A DNA stretch of 64,000 nucleotides from Streptomyces sp. NBC_01306 (lineage in GTDB: Bacteria; Actinomycetota; Actinomycetes; Streptomycetales; Streptomycetaceae), in assembly GCF_026340465.1 (NCBI RefSeq), contig NZ_JAPEPC010000001.1, positions 6,434,501 to 6,498,500 on the forward strand. The letters run 5' to 3'. The translations under genes were made by a program, and so were the position numbers. Below are positions 26,894 through 35,370 of this stretch, one piece after another (position 1 is the first letter of the stretch; every line of letters starts with the position of its first letter). The notes under the pieces were generated by a model that saw nothing but the letters and a program-made list of their open reading frames with translations, was not told the DNA's origin and ran no database searches.

Positions 26894-28111
26894 GTGTCCC
26901 GTCGTCTGTTCACCTCGGAATCTGTTACCGAGGGCCACCCTGACAAGATCGCTGACCAGATCAGCGACACGATTCTTGACGCGCTTCTGCGTGAGGACCC
27001 CGCTTCCCGTGTGGCCGTGGAGACGCTGATCACCACGGGCCAGGTGCATGTGGCCGGTGAGGTCACCACGAAGGCGTACGCGCCGATCGCGCAGCTCGTG
27101 CGGGAGAAGATCCTGGAGATCGGTTACGACTCGTCGAAGAAGGGCTTCGACGGTGCTTCCTGTGGTGTGTCGGTGTCGATCGGGGCGCAGTCCCCGGACA
27201 TCGCGCAGGGTGTCGACACCGCGTACGAGAAGCGGGTGGCCGCTTCGGGTACCGAGGATGATGATCTCGACAAGCAGGGCGCGGGCGACCAGGGCCTGAT
27301 GTTCGGCTACGCGTGTGACGAGACGCCCGAGCTGATGCCGCTGCCGATCCATCTGGCGCACCGGTTGTCGCGTCGTCTGTCCGAGGTTCGTAAGAACGGG
27401 ACGATCCCGTATCTGCGTCCGGACGGGAAGACTCAGGTCACCATTGAGTACGACGGTGACAAGGCGCTGCGGCTGGACACGGTCGTGGTCTCCTCGCAGC
27501 ATGCGAGTGATATCGATCTGGACTCGCTGCTCGCGCCGGACATTCGTGAGTTCGTTGTCGAGCATGTGCTGAAGCAGCTGATCGATGACGGCATCAAGCT
27601 GGACACCGAGGGGTACCGGCTGCTGGTCAACCCGACGGGCCGTTTCGAGATCGGTGGCCCGATGGGTGACGCGGGTCTGACCGGTCGCAAGATCATCATC
27701 GACACGTACGGGGGGATGGCCCGCCACGGCGGCGGCGCGTTCTCGGGTAAGGACCCGTCGAAGGTGGACCGCTCGGCGGCGTACGCGATGCGCTGGGTCG
27801 CCAAGAACGTGGTGGCCGCAGGCCTCGCCACCCGCTGCGAGGTCCAGGTCGCCTACGCGATCGGCAAGGCCGAACCGGTGGGCCTGTTCGTCGAAACCTT
27901 CGGCACCGCCGCCACCGACGTCGAGAAGATCGAGCACGCCATCTCGGAGGTCTTCGATCTCCGCCCGGCCGCGATCATCCGCGACCTGGACCTGCTGCGC
28001 CCGATCTACGCCCAGACCGCCGCGTACGGCCACTTCGGCCGCGAACTCCCCGACTTCACCTGGGAGCGCACGGACCGCGTGGACGCACTGCGCAAGGCCG
28101 CGGGGCTGTAA
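26894..28111 (+). CDS. metK: S-adenosylmethionine synthase
   Basis: A 405-residue methionine adenosyltransferase (Met plus ATP to SAM). GHPDKIADQISDTILDAL holds the catalytic His and Asp, GAGDQGLMFGYACDET is signature 1, and GGGAFSGKDPSKVDRSAAY is signature 2 with the P-loop-like segment. I use the GTG at 26894 (VSRRLFTSESV) with GGGAG upstream; an in-frame ATG at 26822 would add 24 unconserved-looking residues. Codons in the first ~295 residues often end in T, whereas the last third is almost all G/C-ending. The 240-base leader after coaBC contains a 7-bp hairpin (26714-26738) but no structure I recognise as a riboswitch. Confidence 0.96.
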   Translation: MSRRLFTSESVTEGHPDKIADQISDTILDALLREDPASRVAVETLITTGQVHVAGEVTTKAYAPIAQLVREKILEIGYDSSKKGFDGASCGVSVSIGAQSPDIAQGVDTAYEKRVAASGTEDDDLDKQGAGDQGLMFGYACDETPELMPLPIHLAHRLSRRLSEVRKNGTIPYLRPDGKTQVTIEYDGDKALRLDTVVVSSQHASDIDLDSLLAPDIREFVVEHVLKQLIDDGIKLDTEGYRLLVNPTGRFEIGGPMGDAGLTGRKIIIDTYGGMARHGGGAFSGKDPSKVDRSAAYAMRWVAKNVVAAGLATRCEVQVAYAIGKAEPVGLFVETFGTAATDVEKIEHAISEVFDLRPAAIIRDLDLLRPIYAQTAAYGHFGRELPDFTWERTDRVDALRKAAGL

Positions 28112-28125
28112 GCCCGCTCGTTCCT

Positions 28126-28177
28126 GACACAGCGCTGCCCGGCCCCTCCCGACGGAGGCGCCGGGCAGTGCTGTGTC
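28126..28177 (+). terminator. Terminator after metK
   Basis: An 18-bp stem with a single G-U type position (GACACAGCGCTGCCCGGC / GCCGGGCAGTGCTGTGTC) is topped by an inner CCTCC/GGAGG stem and CGAC loop. It begins 14 bases after the metK stop. Confidence 0.85.
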
Positions 28178-28240
28178 GTACCCCGGAACGGGCCGGATCC
28201 GAACCCGGTCAGAACCGGATCGGAACGGATCAGGAGGAGA

Positions 28241-28867
28241 TCAGAACGGGACCGACTCCGCAGGCGGGGGAGGCCCGGCGGGTCCCGCTCCATTGACGTG
28301 GGGCGAGGGCCGGCCGGGAGACGAGTCGAACCTCGTGTGGATCTCGGCCGCGGGGTCCCCGTCGAGATAGCGCAGTGTCCCGGCGACCTGCCCGGCGAGC
28401 AGGGAGACCACCGGGTCCTCCGGCCCCAGTCCGGCGGCGTGCACCAGCTGAGCGAAGGCGTCGCCCAGCCCAGCCCCGGCCGGTGACGTCGGGGGCGCTG
28501 CCTCTCCGGGGGCAGTTCCCGGAGCGCCGCCCGGCCCGGTGGGCGGCGCCGGTGTCCCGATGGGCGGAATCGCCGGCCCCTCCTCGGGCGGGCGTTCCAC
28601 CAGATGCCGGAACCTCTCGTCGACGTCCTGGTTGTTGGCGGCCGATGTGAGCTGGGCGAGCAGGCCGATGTCCTTGACGGTCCTGTCCACGCGGTCGTCG
28701 TTCCGGTGCAGCCACCACACCACCGCGCTGCCGGTGTCCCGCAGGACGTCCTCGCCCAGATAGGTCCGACGGCTCTGCTCGAACTTCCGCTCGTGCTCCC
28801 AGACCGCTTCGTCCTTGCGCACGGAGGCCAGCGCGGCCAGCCGCTCCTGGTCCCGGGCCAGCAGAAA
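28241..28867 (-). pseudogene. C-terminal fragment of an unrecognised protein, 5' end lost
   Basis: About 208 codons of good streptomycete coding sequence end at 28241. The part from FLLARDQERLAAL onward is charged and helical (RKDEAVWEHERKFEQSRRTY), contains VLRDTGSAVVWWLHRNDD and IGLLAQLTSAANNQDVDERF, and ends in a Pro/Gly-rich tail. Upstream of 28867 the frame stays open but its composition turns into noncoding-looking sequence, and no start codon with a ribosome-binding site is seen. I read it as the remains of a larger gene cut by an insertion or deletion. The family is not known to me. Confidence 0.5.
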
Positions 28868-29228
28868 CGCCCCGGCGTCAGCCGAGCCACGATGAACCGG
28901 GCCCCCGACACCCTCACCGAGTGGAACGCGCGGACAGCCGCGACCGGCGCCCGAACCCCCGGCGAAGCCCGCCGAGACACCGAACTTGGTGAAGTCCGAA
29001 GCCAGTTGAAAGACCTGAGACGTGAGCGGACCCAGCCGGCGCTTCGACGCAGCAGCCACCGTGATCGCTGCCCTGCACCATGACAAAGCGGGCCTACGCG
29101 AAGAACTCGCCGGACGCGGCGCCATCGTCGCACGCGACGAACGACGCGCCTCTCGAACCGAAACGATCGGCCCATGCTGCCCCCGGGCCCACCCAGAACT
29201 GTCAGTGCTGGGTGCAAGCATCTCCTGC
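28868..29228 (+). other. Mobile-element debris between truncated gene and acetyltransferase
   Basis: There is no intact gene. On the plus strand a coiled-coil peptide is split over two frames: ELGEVRSQLKDLRRER (around 28985-29030), then RRFDAAATVIAALHHDKAGL and REELAGRGAIVARDERRAS (29040-29165). Joined by a one-base shift this would read as one helix-rich tail similar in character to recombinase-associated accessory proteins (DUF6262-like). That family assignment is from pattern only. The segment lies exactly where the minus-strand gene is broken. Confidence 0.35.
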
Positions 29229-29771
29229 ATGCATAGCGAACCCCTCGACCTGCGACAGGTCACAGCCCCTGGTGACGTCACGCCGGAGCTGAGGCAAGCA
29301 CTCATCGGATGCTGGATTGAGGTCACCAACACCGGCGGAGCAGCAGGGTTCCCCTTCCCGCCCATCGACGCGAGCCAGGCAGCCCCTGCGGTCGACTCCC
29401 TCGTCAAGGGCCTTGTCCCTGAGACGAGCCGCCTCGTGGTCGCATCGATCAACGGCAACCTCGCCGGGTGGCTGAATGTTCGGCGTGATCCCTTTGAGGT
29501 CATCTCCCACTGGGGGACGCTCCACCATGTCCAGACACGGACGGGCCTGCGGGGCCGCGGCATCGGGGCTGCTCTCATGAATCACGTTCGTGACATCGCC
29601 CGCGACGAGATGGGGCTGGAACAACTCCACTTGGCTGCCCGCGGCGGCGTTGGACTGGAGGACTTCTACGGCCGCTTGGGCTGGAAGGAGATCGGTTGTT
29701 GGCCGGGCGCTCTTCGCCTCGCCCCCGGCGATGATCGCGACGAAATCCTGATGATCCTGGCACCGCTCTGA
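29229..29771 (+). CDS. GNAT-family N-acetyltransferase
   Basis: A 180-residue acetyltransferase of the GNAT superfamily. VASINGNLAGWLNVRRDP covers beta strands 2-3, HHVQTRTGLRGRGIGAALMNHV carries the acetyl-CoA pyrophosphate loop (RGRGIG), and FYGRLGWKEIGCW is the C-terminal motif. The acceptor is unknown; small-molecule or antibiotic acetylation is possible. The start is the ATG at 29229, although no clear Shine-Dalgarno is seen. An open frame continues upstream into recombinase-like debris, so fusion or remnant promoter is possible. A hairpin ends the gene. Confidence 0.8.
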   Translation: MHSEPLDLRQVTAPGDVTPELRQALIGCWIEVTNTGGAAGFPFPPIDASQAAPAVDSLVKGLVPETSRLVVASINGNLAGWLNVRRDPFEVISHWGTLHHVQTRTGLRGRGIGAALMNHVRDIARDEMGLEQLHLAARGGVGLEDFYGRLGWKEIGCWPGALRLAPGDDRDEILMILAPL

Positions 29772-29808
29772 CGCCAAGCATCTGTCTCAACACCATCGCG
29801 GCAAAAGG

Positions 29809-29836
29809 TCCCGTGTTCGCCCCGATGAACACGGGA
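29809..29836 (+). terminator. Terminator after the acetyltransferase gene
   Basis: A perfect 10-bp stem (TCCCGTGTTC / GAACACGGGA) with an 8-base loop, followed by TCTT, 37 bases after the stop. Confidence 0.65.
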
Positions 29837-29862
29837 TCTTGCATGTCAGGCAGACCTCACGA

Positions 29863-29876
29863 TGTCTCATGAGACA
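29863..29876. promoter_or_regulatory. 14-base perfect palindrome TGTCTCATGAGACA
   Basis: TGTCTCATGAGACA is a perfect palindrome; another TGTCTCA copy lies at 29783. It is between the acetyltransferase terminator and the convergent pxpC gene, next to mobile-element debris. It could be a recombinase or repressor site, or an element terminus. No gene reads from it. Confidence 0.4.
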
Positions 29877-29985
29877 CCGAAACGGTGGGGAACGTTGCCG
29901 GTTCTGGAGGGAACCGGAAACGGTCAGCCATGTCGAGAAGGCGATTTCGGCCACCGCAGCGACGCGTGCGGGGTGCGGGTCCGGC

Positions 29986-30900
29986 TCAGCGGATCAGGGT
30001 GAAACGGAGTTCCGTTCCGGGTGCTGCCTGGGCGGCTGCGGACAGGGACGGTTCCGGGACGACGCCGATCACCGGGTAGCCGCCCGTCGTCGGGTGGTCG
30101 TTGAGGAAGACCACCGGGCGGCCGTCCGGCGGGACCTGTACCGAGCCCAGGACGACGCCCTCGCTGGGGAGTTCGCCGTGCCGGGACCGTTCCAGTGCGG
30201 GGCCCTCGGTGCGCAGGCCGATGCGGTTGCTGTGCGGCGACACCCGGTATCCGGCTGTCGCCAGGGTGCGCAGGGCGGCCGGTGTGAACCAGTCGTGACG
30301 GGGGCCGGGCCGCACCGGCAGTACCAGCGAGGTGGGGATGCCGGGCCACGGGGCGGTGTCCGCGCCCGGGGTCGTTCCGTGGTCCTGCGGTGTGCCGAGC
30401 GGGAGGGCGTCGCCGTCGCGCAGGGGGGCCGGGCCGAGGCCTGAGAGCAGGTCGGCCGAGCGGCTGCCCAGTACGGGCTCGGGGCACAGGCCGCCCCCGA
30501 AGGCCAGATAGCTGCGGACCCCGTGCTGCGCCGGATGCGCTTCCAGTACCGCACCGGCGGGCACGACGACCGGTGCGCCCCAGGGGGCGGGCCGTCCGTC
30601 GACCGTCACCCGGCAGGGCGCGCCCCCGACGACCGCGGTCACCGCCCGGGTGGGGCGGACCGCGCAGCCGGTGAGTGTCGTCTCCAGTACGGCGGCGTCC
30701 GCCGGGTTGCCGGTCAGGCGGTTGGCCAGTTGCCGGGCCGGGGCGTCCAGGGCGCCCGCGCGGGGGACGCCGAGATGGGCGTACCCGGTGCGGCCGCCGT
30801 CCTGCACCGTGGTCAGGGCGCCCGCGCGGACCACCTGGAGCATGGGCGGCAGCACAGCTGTCACTGTCAGCGCTGTCGTCGCTTGTGTCTCTGGCGTCAC
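29986..30900 (-). CDS. pxpC: 5-Oxoprolinase subunit C (biotin-dependent carboxyltransferase family)
   Basis: A 304-residue PxpC/KipA protein, part of the ATP-dependent PxpABC 5-oxoprolinase that opens pyroglutamate to glutamate. LQVVRAGALTTVQDGGRTGY and GVPRAGALDAPARQLANRL form the N-terminal signature, LEAHPAQHGVRSYLAFGGG the central one, and SNRIGLRTEGPALER, PSEGVVLGSVQVPPDGRPV, LNDHPTTGGYPVIGVV the C-terminal cyclophilin-like part. The GTG overlaps the pxpB stop by four bases (GTGA). Confidence 0.94.
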   Translation of the reverse strand: MTPETQATTALTVTAVLPPMLQVVRAGALTTVQDGGRTGYAHLGVPRAGALDAPARQLANRLTGNPADAAVLETTLTGCAVRPTRAVTAVVGGAPCRVTVDGRPAPWGAPVVVPAGAVLEAHPAQHGVRSYLAFGGGLCPEPVLGSRSADLLSGLGPAPLRDGDALPLGTPQDHGTTPGADTAPWPGIPTSLVLPVRPGPRHDWFTPAALRTLATAGYRVSPHSNRIGLRTEGPALERSRHGELPSEGVVLGSVQVPPDGRPVVFLNDHPTTGGYPVIGVVPEPSLSAAAQAAPGTELRFTLIR

Positions 30901-31619
30901 TGGCACTGGGCTGCTTCCTCCTCCGTACGCGTTCCGGCAGCGCGGTGGCGGTCCGGGGCCTCGGTGAAACGGACCCGGGTGCCGGGGGTCAGCAGTGCGG
31001 CGGGGTCGCGGTCCTGGTTCCAGAGGCAGTCCGGGTCGGGTGTCCGGCCGATGAGTTGCCAGCCGCCGGGGGACGCGCGCGGGTACACGCCGGTGTACGG
31101 ACCGGCCAGCGCCAGCGATCCAACGGGGACCCGGGTGCGCGGGGTGGCGCGGCGGGGGACCCGGAAGCGCTCGGGGAGACCGGTCAGATAGCCGAAACCG
31201 GGAGCGAAGCCGGAGAAGGCGACCCGGAATTCGATGCCGCTGTGGATCCGGGCCACATCGCCGGGCTCGACGCCCCAGACGGCTGCCACATCGGCGAGGT
31301 CGGGGCCGTCGTACACCACGGGGACCTCGACGGCCGGGCCCGCGTCGCGCGGCAGCGGCGGTATCCGCCAGGAGACGAGAGACCGGGCCAGGCGCTCGGG
31401 GGCGCCGGGCGGGCCGTCGGCGATGCCGTCGAGCAGGACGGTTCGGGCGCCGGGGACGATCTCGCGTACGCCGGGGAGCACGCCGAGGGCACGGCGGCGC
31501 AGCAGTTCGGCGTGGAACGCCTCGGCGGCCGCGCCGGTGGGGAGCTCCACGAGCAGTCCGTGGCGCCCTGCGGGCAGCACCCGGATGCTGTCGGTGCGGG
31601 CTGCTTCGGTCTTCCTCAT
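30897..31619 (-). CDS. pxpB: 5-Oxoprolinase subunit B
   Basis: A 240-residue PxpB/KipI family protein. RVLPAGRHGLLVELPTG begins the N-terminal domain. VPVVYDGPDLADVA, IEFRVAFSGFAPGFGYLTGL and VPRRATPRTRVPVGSLALAG are the cyclophilin-like signatures, ending in PGGWQLIGRTP. Both ends overlap neighbours by four bases (ATGA with pxpA, GTGA with pxpC), so the three subunits are translationally coupled and probably made in fixed ratio. Confidence 0.94.
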   Translation of the reverse strand: MRKTEAARTDSIRVLPAGRHGLLVELPTGAAAEAFHAELLRRRALGVLPGVREIVPGARTVLLDGIADGPPGAPERLARSLVSWRIPPLPRDAGPAVEVPVVYDGPDLADVAAVWGVEPGDVARIHSGIEFRVAFSGFAPGFGYLTGLPERFRVPRRATPRTRVPVGSLALAGPYTGVYPRASPGGWQLIGRTPDPDCLWNQDRDPAALLTPGTRVRFTEAPDRHRAAGTRTEEEAAQCQ

Positions 31620-32365
31620 GCGAACGCCCCGACCCGGACGCCGGCTTCTTCGAGCGCCGCTCTGATCCGGCGGGCGACGTCGGCCGCACCGGGGGTGTCG
31701 CCGTGTACGCACAGGGAGCGGGCTCCGGCCGGCACCTGGCTGCCGTCGACGGCGGTGACCGTACCGTCGACAGCCATCCCGACGGACCGGCGAACGACCG
31801 TTCCGGCGTCCTCGATCACCGCGCCGGGTTCGCGGCGTGGCACGAGGGTGCCCTGCGGGGTGTACGCACGGTCGGCGAACGCCTCCTCGACCGCGGGCAG
31901 GCCCGCGGCCCGGGCGGACGCGAGCAGCCGTGAACCCGGCAGGCCCAGGACGGCGAGGCCGCCGCCCGCGAGGCGGATGCCTTCGACGACCGCCTCGGCC
32001 TGCTCCTCGTCCCGGACGGTGCGGTTGTAGAGGGCGCCGTGCGGTTTGACGTACGAGACACCCGGCCCGGCGGCCTCCGCGAAGACCCGCAGCGCGCCGA
32101 TCTGGTAGGCCACCTCGGCGGCCAGTTCGCCGGCCGGCACATCCATGGAGCGGCGGCCGAAACCGGCGAGATCCCGGTACGAGACATGGGCGCCGATACG
32201 TACCCCGCGCGCGGCGGCCGTATCGCACACCCGGCGCATCACGGAGGCGTCGCCCGCGTGGAATCCGCAGGCGACGTTGGCGCTCGTCACACAGGAGAGC
32301 AGGGCCTCGTCATCGGTGAGCTGCCACCGGCCGAAGCCCTCGCCGAGGTCCGCGTTGAGATCCAT
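31616..32365 (-). CDS. pxpA: 5-Oxoprolinase subunit A (LamB/YcsF family)
   Basis: A 249-residue PxpA. MDLNADLGEGFGRW is the N-terminal signature; SANVACGFHAGDASVMRRV, GAHVSYRDLAGFGRR and VKPHGALYN carry the conserved His/Asp residues of the deacetylase-like barrel. SLCVHGDTPGAADVAR is at the C-terminus. A GTG one codon upstream is equally possible; no strong ribosome-binding site is seen. It is the first gene of pxpABC and starts 20 bases from a TTGTTGAACAA palindrome. Confidence 0.94.
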   Translation of the reverse strand: MDLNADLGEGFGRWQLTDDEALLSCVTSANVACGFHAGDASVMRRVCDTAAARGVRIGAHVSYRDLAGFGRRSMDVPAGELAAEVAYQIGALRVFAEAAGPGVSYVKPHGALYNRTVRDEEQAEAVVEGIRLAGGGLAVLGLPGSRLLASARAAGLPAVEEAFADRAYTPQGTLVPRREPGAVIEDAGTVVRRSVGMAVDGTVTAVDGSQVPAGARSLCVHGDTPGAADVARRIRAALEEAGVRVGAFA

Positions 32366-32384
32366 CACATGCGTACGCTAACGA

Positions 32385-32397
32385 ATTGTTGAACAAT
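32385..32397. promoter_or_regulatory. Candidate GntR operator in front of pxpA
   Basis: ATTGTTGAACAAT is a 13-base palindrome with central G, 20 bases upstream of pxpA. The same TTGTT-N-AACAA core recurs before the DUF969 gene at 33503. Two copies flanking a GntR gene strongly suggest its operators. Confidence 0.65.
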
Positions 32398-32545
32398 CTG
32401 ACAAGGGTGAGGGGGAAGCCGGGCCGGACGCCGGTACGGGGCCGGTCGGGGTCGGCTTGGGTGCGGGCGCGCGACTGCGGTTGACTTGGCGGCGTTGCCC
32501 GGCGCGGGGCGGAGCGGCGAACGACTGATGGACAGGGGTCGAGAC

Positions 32546-33265
32546 ATGGCGGGGACAGCGGGCCGGACTTCTCCGGACCTCTCGGAGCTGACTGCGGGCA
32601 GTGCCGCTCCGGCCGGTACGGGCGCGGGCACCGCGGAGCGGGTGGCCGCGATCCTGCGGGAGCGGATCACCGAGGGGTACTTCCAGCCCGGCAGCCGTCT
32701 GTCCGAGGAGAGCCTCAGTGCCGCGCTCGCGGTGTCCCGCAACACGCTGCGGGAGGCGTTCAGGCTGCTCACCCATGAGCGGCTGCTGGAGCACCGGCTG
32801 AACCGAGGTGTCTTCGTCCGTGTCCTGGCGGTCGAGGACCTCGTCGACATCTACCAGGTCAGGCTGCTGGTCGAGTGCTCCGCGCTGCGGGCCCTGGGGG
32901 AGCCGCCGTACCGGCTGGACGACGTGGAGGCCGCGGTGGCCACCGGGGAGCGGGCCGCGGCCGTGGACGAGTGGGCGGCCTGCTCCACCGCCAACATCCG
33001 CTTCCACCAGGCGCTCGCGGCGCTCGCCGGGAGCCCCCGGGTGAACGAGCTGATGCGCAATGTGCTGGCCGAGCTGCGCCTCGCTTTCCATGTGATGGCG
33101 GATCCGCGGCGTTTCCACGAGCCCTATCTCACCCGGAACAGGCAGCTCGTCGACCGGCTGGCCGCGGGCGACGCGGTGGGCGCCGAACGGATGCTGGGCT
33201 TCTATCTGGAGGACTCCCGCCGCCAGCTCGCCGAGGCCTATGCGATGCGCCTCGCCGCGGAGTGA
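32546..33265 (+). CDS. GntR-family (FadR/FCD-type) transcriptional regulator
   Basis: A 239-residue regulator. The winged-helix domain (about residues 30-95) reads AERVAAILRERITEGYFQPG then LSEESLSAALAVSRNTLREA and HRLNRGVFVR. The C-terminal FCD effector domain contains VDIYQVRLLVECSALR, NIRFHQALAALAGS and a final RNRQLVDRLAAGDAVGAERM helix, with His residues placed as in metal-binding FCD proteins. I use the ATG at 32546 with AGGGGTCGAGAC upstream; ATG 32528 is an alternative. It sits divergent from pxpABC and likely controls it and the downstream permease-like genes. Confidence 0.9.
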   Translation: MAGTAGRTSPDLSELTAGSAAPAGTGAGTAERVAAILRERITEGYFQPGSRLSEESLSAALAVSRNTLREAFRLLTHERLLEHRLNRGVFVRVLAVEDLVDIYQVRLLVECSALRALGEPPYRLDDVEAAVATGERAAAVDEWAACSTANIRFHQALAALAGSPRVNELMRNVLAELRLAFHVMADPRRFHEPYLTRNRQLVDRLAAGDAVGAERMLGFYLEDSRRQLAEAYAMRLAAE

Positions 33266-33585
33266 GCGGACCGGGTGAGTGGCGGGCCGGCCCGGGTGAT
33301 GTGCCCTGCGGGTGAGCCGGGGTGTGTGATGCGGATGCGCGTGGTGTGGATGCGTGTGGTGCGGAGGTGTGTGGTGATGCGTGTGGTGCGGATGTGTGGG
33401 CAGGTCTGTGCTCGTCCTTCCGTTCGCTCCGTGCTGTTCCCCCTTCCGTGCTGTTCCCCCTTCCGTCCGCTCCGTACTGGGTGACGAACACCTCTTGTGT
33501 GTTTGTTCAACAATCGCCTAGGGTCTCGCGCAGCATCCCCGTCTGATCAGGGCCGACAGGTCCATGCGCGGAAGAAGGCCGACGC
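33266..33585 (+). other. Repeat-rich spacer between gntR and the DUF969 gene
   Basis: There is no convincing gene. Bases 33310-33410 are a purine/T-rich degenerate repeat of GTGTGGTGCGGATG-like units. At 33429-33462 a 17-base unit, CCGTGCTGTTCCCCCTT, is directly duplicated. The end holds the second candidate GntR operator (33503-33513) and the leader of the DUF969 gene. Confidence 0.6.
33503..33513. promoter_or_regulatory. Candidate GntR operator in front of the DUF969 gene
   Basis: TTGTTCAACAA is a perfect 11-base palindrome with a central C, about 75 bases upstream of the DUF969 start. It matches the core of the pxpA-side site, with AATC following in both copies. Confidence 0.62.
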
Positions 33586-34323
33586 GTGATCGTTCTCCTC
33601 GGCGTGCTTGTGGTGATCCTCGGATTCGCCACGCGCCGCAACCCCCTCCTCGTGGTGGGCGCCGCCGGCATCGTGACCGGACTGCTCGGCAAGATGTCGC
33701 CGCAGGAAGTGCTGGCCGCGTTCGGCACCAGTTTCGCCTCGTCCCGTTCCGTCACCGTCTTCGTCATCACCCTCCCGGTCATCGGTCTCCTGGAGCGCTA
33801 CGGCCTTCAGGAACAGGCCCGCAACCTCATCGGACGACTCGGCTCGCTGACCACCGGCCGGTTCCTCGCCCTCTATCTGCTCATCCGCCAGCTGACCGCC
33901 TCCGTCGGACTGACCAGCATCGGCGGTCCCGCGCAGAGCGTGCGCCCGCTGATCGCCCCGATGGCCGAGGCCGCCGCAGAGACCAGGGCGGGCGGTCCGC
34001 TGCCGAAGCGGCTCCGCGAGAAGATCCGCTCGCACGCCTCGGGCGCCGACACCATCGGCATGTTCTTCGGCGAGGACTGCTTCATAGCCATCGGCTCGAT
34101 CCTGCTGATCACCGGCTTCGTCAACTCGACGTACAACCAGCACCTCGAACCGCTCAGCCTCGCCCTCTGGGCCATCCCCTCCGCGGTCTGCGCCTTCCTC
34201 ATCCACGGCGCGCGGCTGCTGCACCTGGACCGGGTGCTGGAGCGTGAACTGGCCGTCGTCGCCGCCGAGAACGAACTCGCCGCCCACACCGCAACCGCAC
34301 GCCGTCCCGAGGACCTCACGTGA
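33586..34323 (+). CDS. DUF969 family membrane protein
   Basis: A 245-residue integral membrane protein of the DUF969 family. The start VIVLLGVLVVILGFATRRNP and LLVVGAAGIVTGLLGKM give two membrane segments; further hydrophobic stretches include VTVFVITLPVIGLL and FIAIGSILLITGFVNS. SVGLTSIGGPAQSVRPL and DTIGMFFGEDCFIA are conserved-looking loops. DUF969 and DUF979 proteins occur as pairs and are regarded as two halves of one permease; association with pxpABC suggests 5-oxoproline or a related substrate. GTG start; four-base GTGA overlap with the next gene. Confidence 0.88.
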   Translation: MIVLLGVLVVILGFATRRNPLLVVGAAGIVTGLLGKMSPQEVLAAFGTSFASSRSVTVFVITLPVIGLLERYGLQEQARNLIGRLGSLTTGRFLALYLLIRQLTASVGLTSIGGPAQSVRPLIAPMAEAAAETRAGGPLPKRLREKIRSHASGADTIGMFFGEDCFIAIGSILLITGFVNSTYNQHLEPLSLALWAIPSAVCAFLIHGARLLHLDRVLERELAVVAAENELAAHTATARRPEDLT

Positions 34324-35288
34324 TCAAGTCCGAGTACTTCTTCTGGCTGGTCGGCGCGGTCTTCCTGGTGATGGCGGCGCAGATGGCCGGCGACCGCACC
34401 AACCCCAGGCGCTTCGGTTCGGCGTCCTTCTGGGGCCTGCTGGGCGCATCCTTCTTCTACTCGACCGGTGTGGTCGACAAATCGCTTCCTGCCGAGCCGC
34501 TCGGTGCCGCCGTCCTGGTGCTGATCGTCCTCGGCGGCTTCGGCCTCACCGGCAAGGGCACACCGCACACCCCGCCCCGCGAGGAGCGGGCCGCTTCGGC
34601 CGCGCGGCTCGGCAACAAACTGTTCCTCCCGGCCCTCACCATCCCGGTCGTCGCGATGCTCTGCGCGACGCTGCTGAAGAAGGTGAAGATCGGCGGCGAA
34701 CCTGTCCTGGAGCCGGGGTACGAGACGATCCTGGGCCTCGGTATCGGGGCAATCGCCGCGCTGGTGGTCGGCATGATCGTCCTGCGCGAGCGCCGCATCA
34801 CGGTCCCCCTGCACGCCGGGCGCAACATGCTCGAATCCATGGGGTGGGCCCTGGTGCTGCCCCAACTGCTCGCGGTGCTCGGGACCATCTTCCAGACGGC
34901 GGGCGTCGGCGACCAGGTCGGACGGATCACCGAGGCGATCCTTCCGGACGGCCAGCGTTTCATCGCGGTGCTCGTCTACTGCTGCGGCATGGTCCTGTTC
35001 ACGATCGTCATGGGCAATGCCTTCGCAGCCTTCCCCGTCATGACAGCGGCGGTCGGCTGGCCCGTCCTGATCCAGCAGATGCACGGCAGTATCCCGGCGA
35101 TCCTCGCCATCGGGATGCTGTGCGGCTTCTGCGGCACTCTCGTCACGCCGATGGCCGCCAACTTCAACCTGGTCCCGGCCGCGCTGCTGGAACTGGACGA
35201 CCAGTACGGGCCCATCAAGGCCCAACTGCCCACGGCGGCGGCGCTCCTTGTCTGCAACATCGCCGTCCTCGCGCTGTTCGCCTTCTGA
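34320..35288 (+). CDS. DUF979 family membrane protein
   Basis: A 322-residue polytopic membrane protein of the DUF979 family with about nine hydrophobic segments, for example YFFWLVGAVFLVMAAQMAG at the N-terminus and ALLVCNIAVLALFAF at the C-terminus. FCGTLVTPMAANFNLVPAALLE resembles the discontinuous-helix segments of ion-coupled transporters. It overlaps the DUF969 gene by four bases, which supports a two-component permease. Substrate is inferred from the pxp neighbours only. Confidence 0.88.
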   Translation: MIKSEYFFWLVGAVFLVMAAQMAGDRTNPRRFGSASFWGLLGASFFYSTGVVDKSLPAEPLGAAVLVLIVLGGFGLTGKGTPHTPPREERAASAARLGNKLFLPALTIPVVAMLCATLLKKVKIGGEPVLEPGYETILGLGIGAIAALVVGMIVLRERRITVPLHAGRNMLESMGWALVLPQLLAVLGTIFQTAGVGDQVGRITEAILPDGQRFIAVLVYCCGMVLFTIVMGNAFAAFPVMTAAVGWPVLIQQMHGSIPAILAIGMLCGFCGTLVTPMAANFNLVPAALLELDDQYGPIKAQLPTAAALLVCNIAVLALFAF

Positions 35289-35370
35289 CCGCCCCGCCCG
35301 CCTTCTGACCGCCCGCCTTCCGAACCGAGCCCCGCCTTCCGAATCGCCCCGCCTCCTCCTCAGCTCCGTT

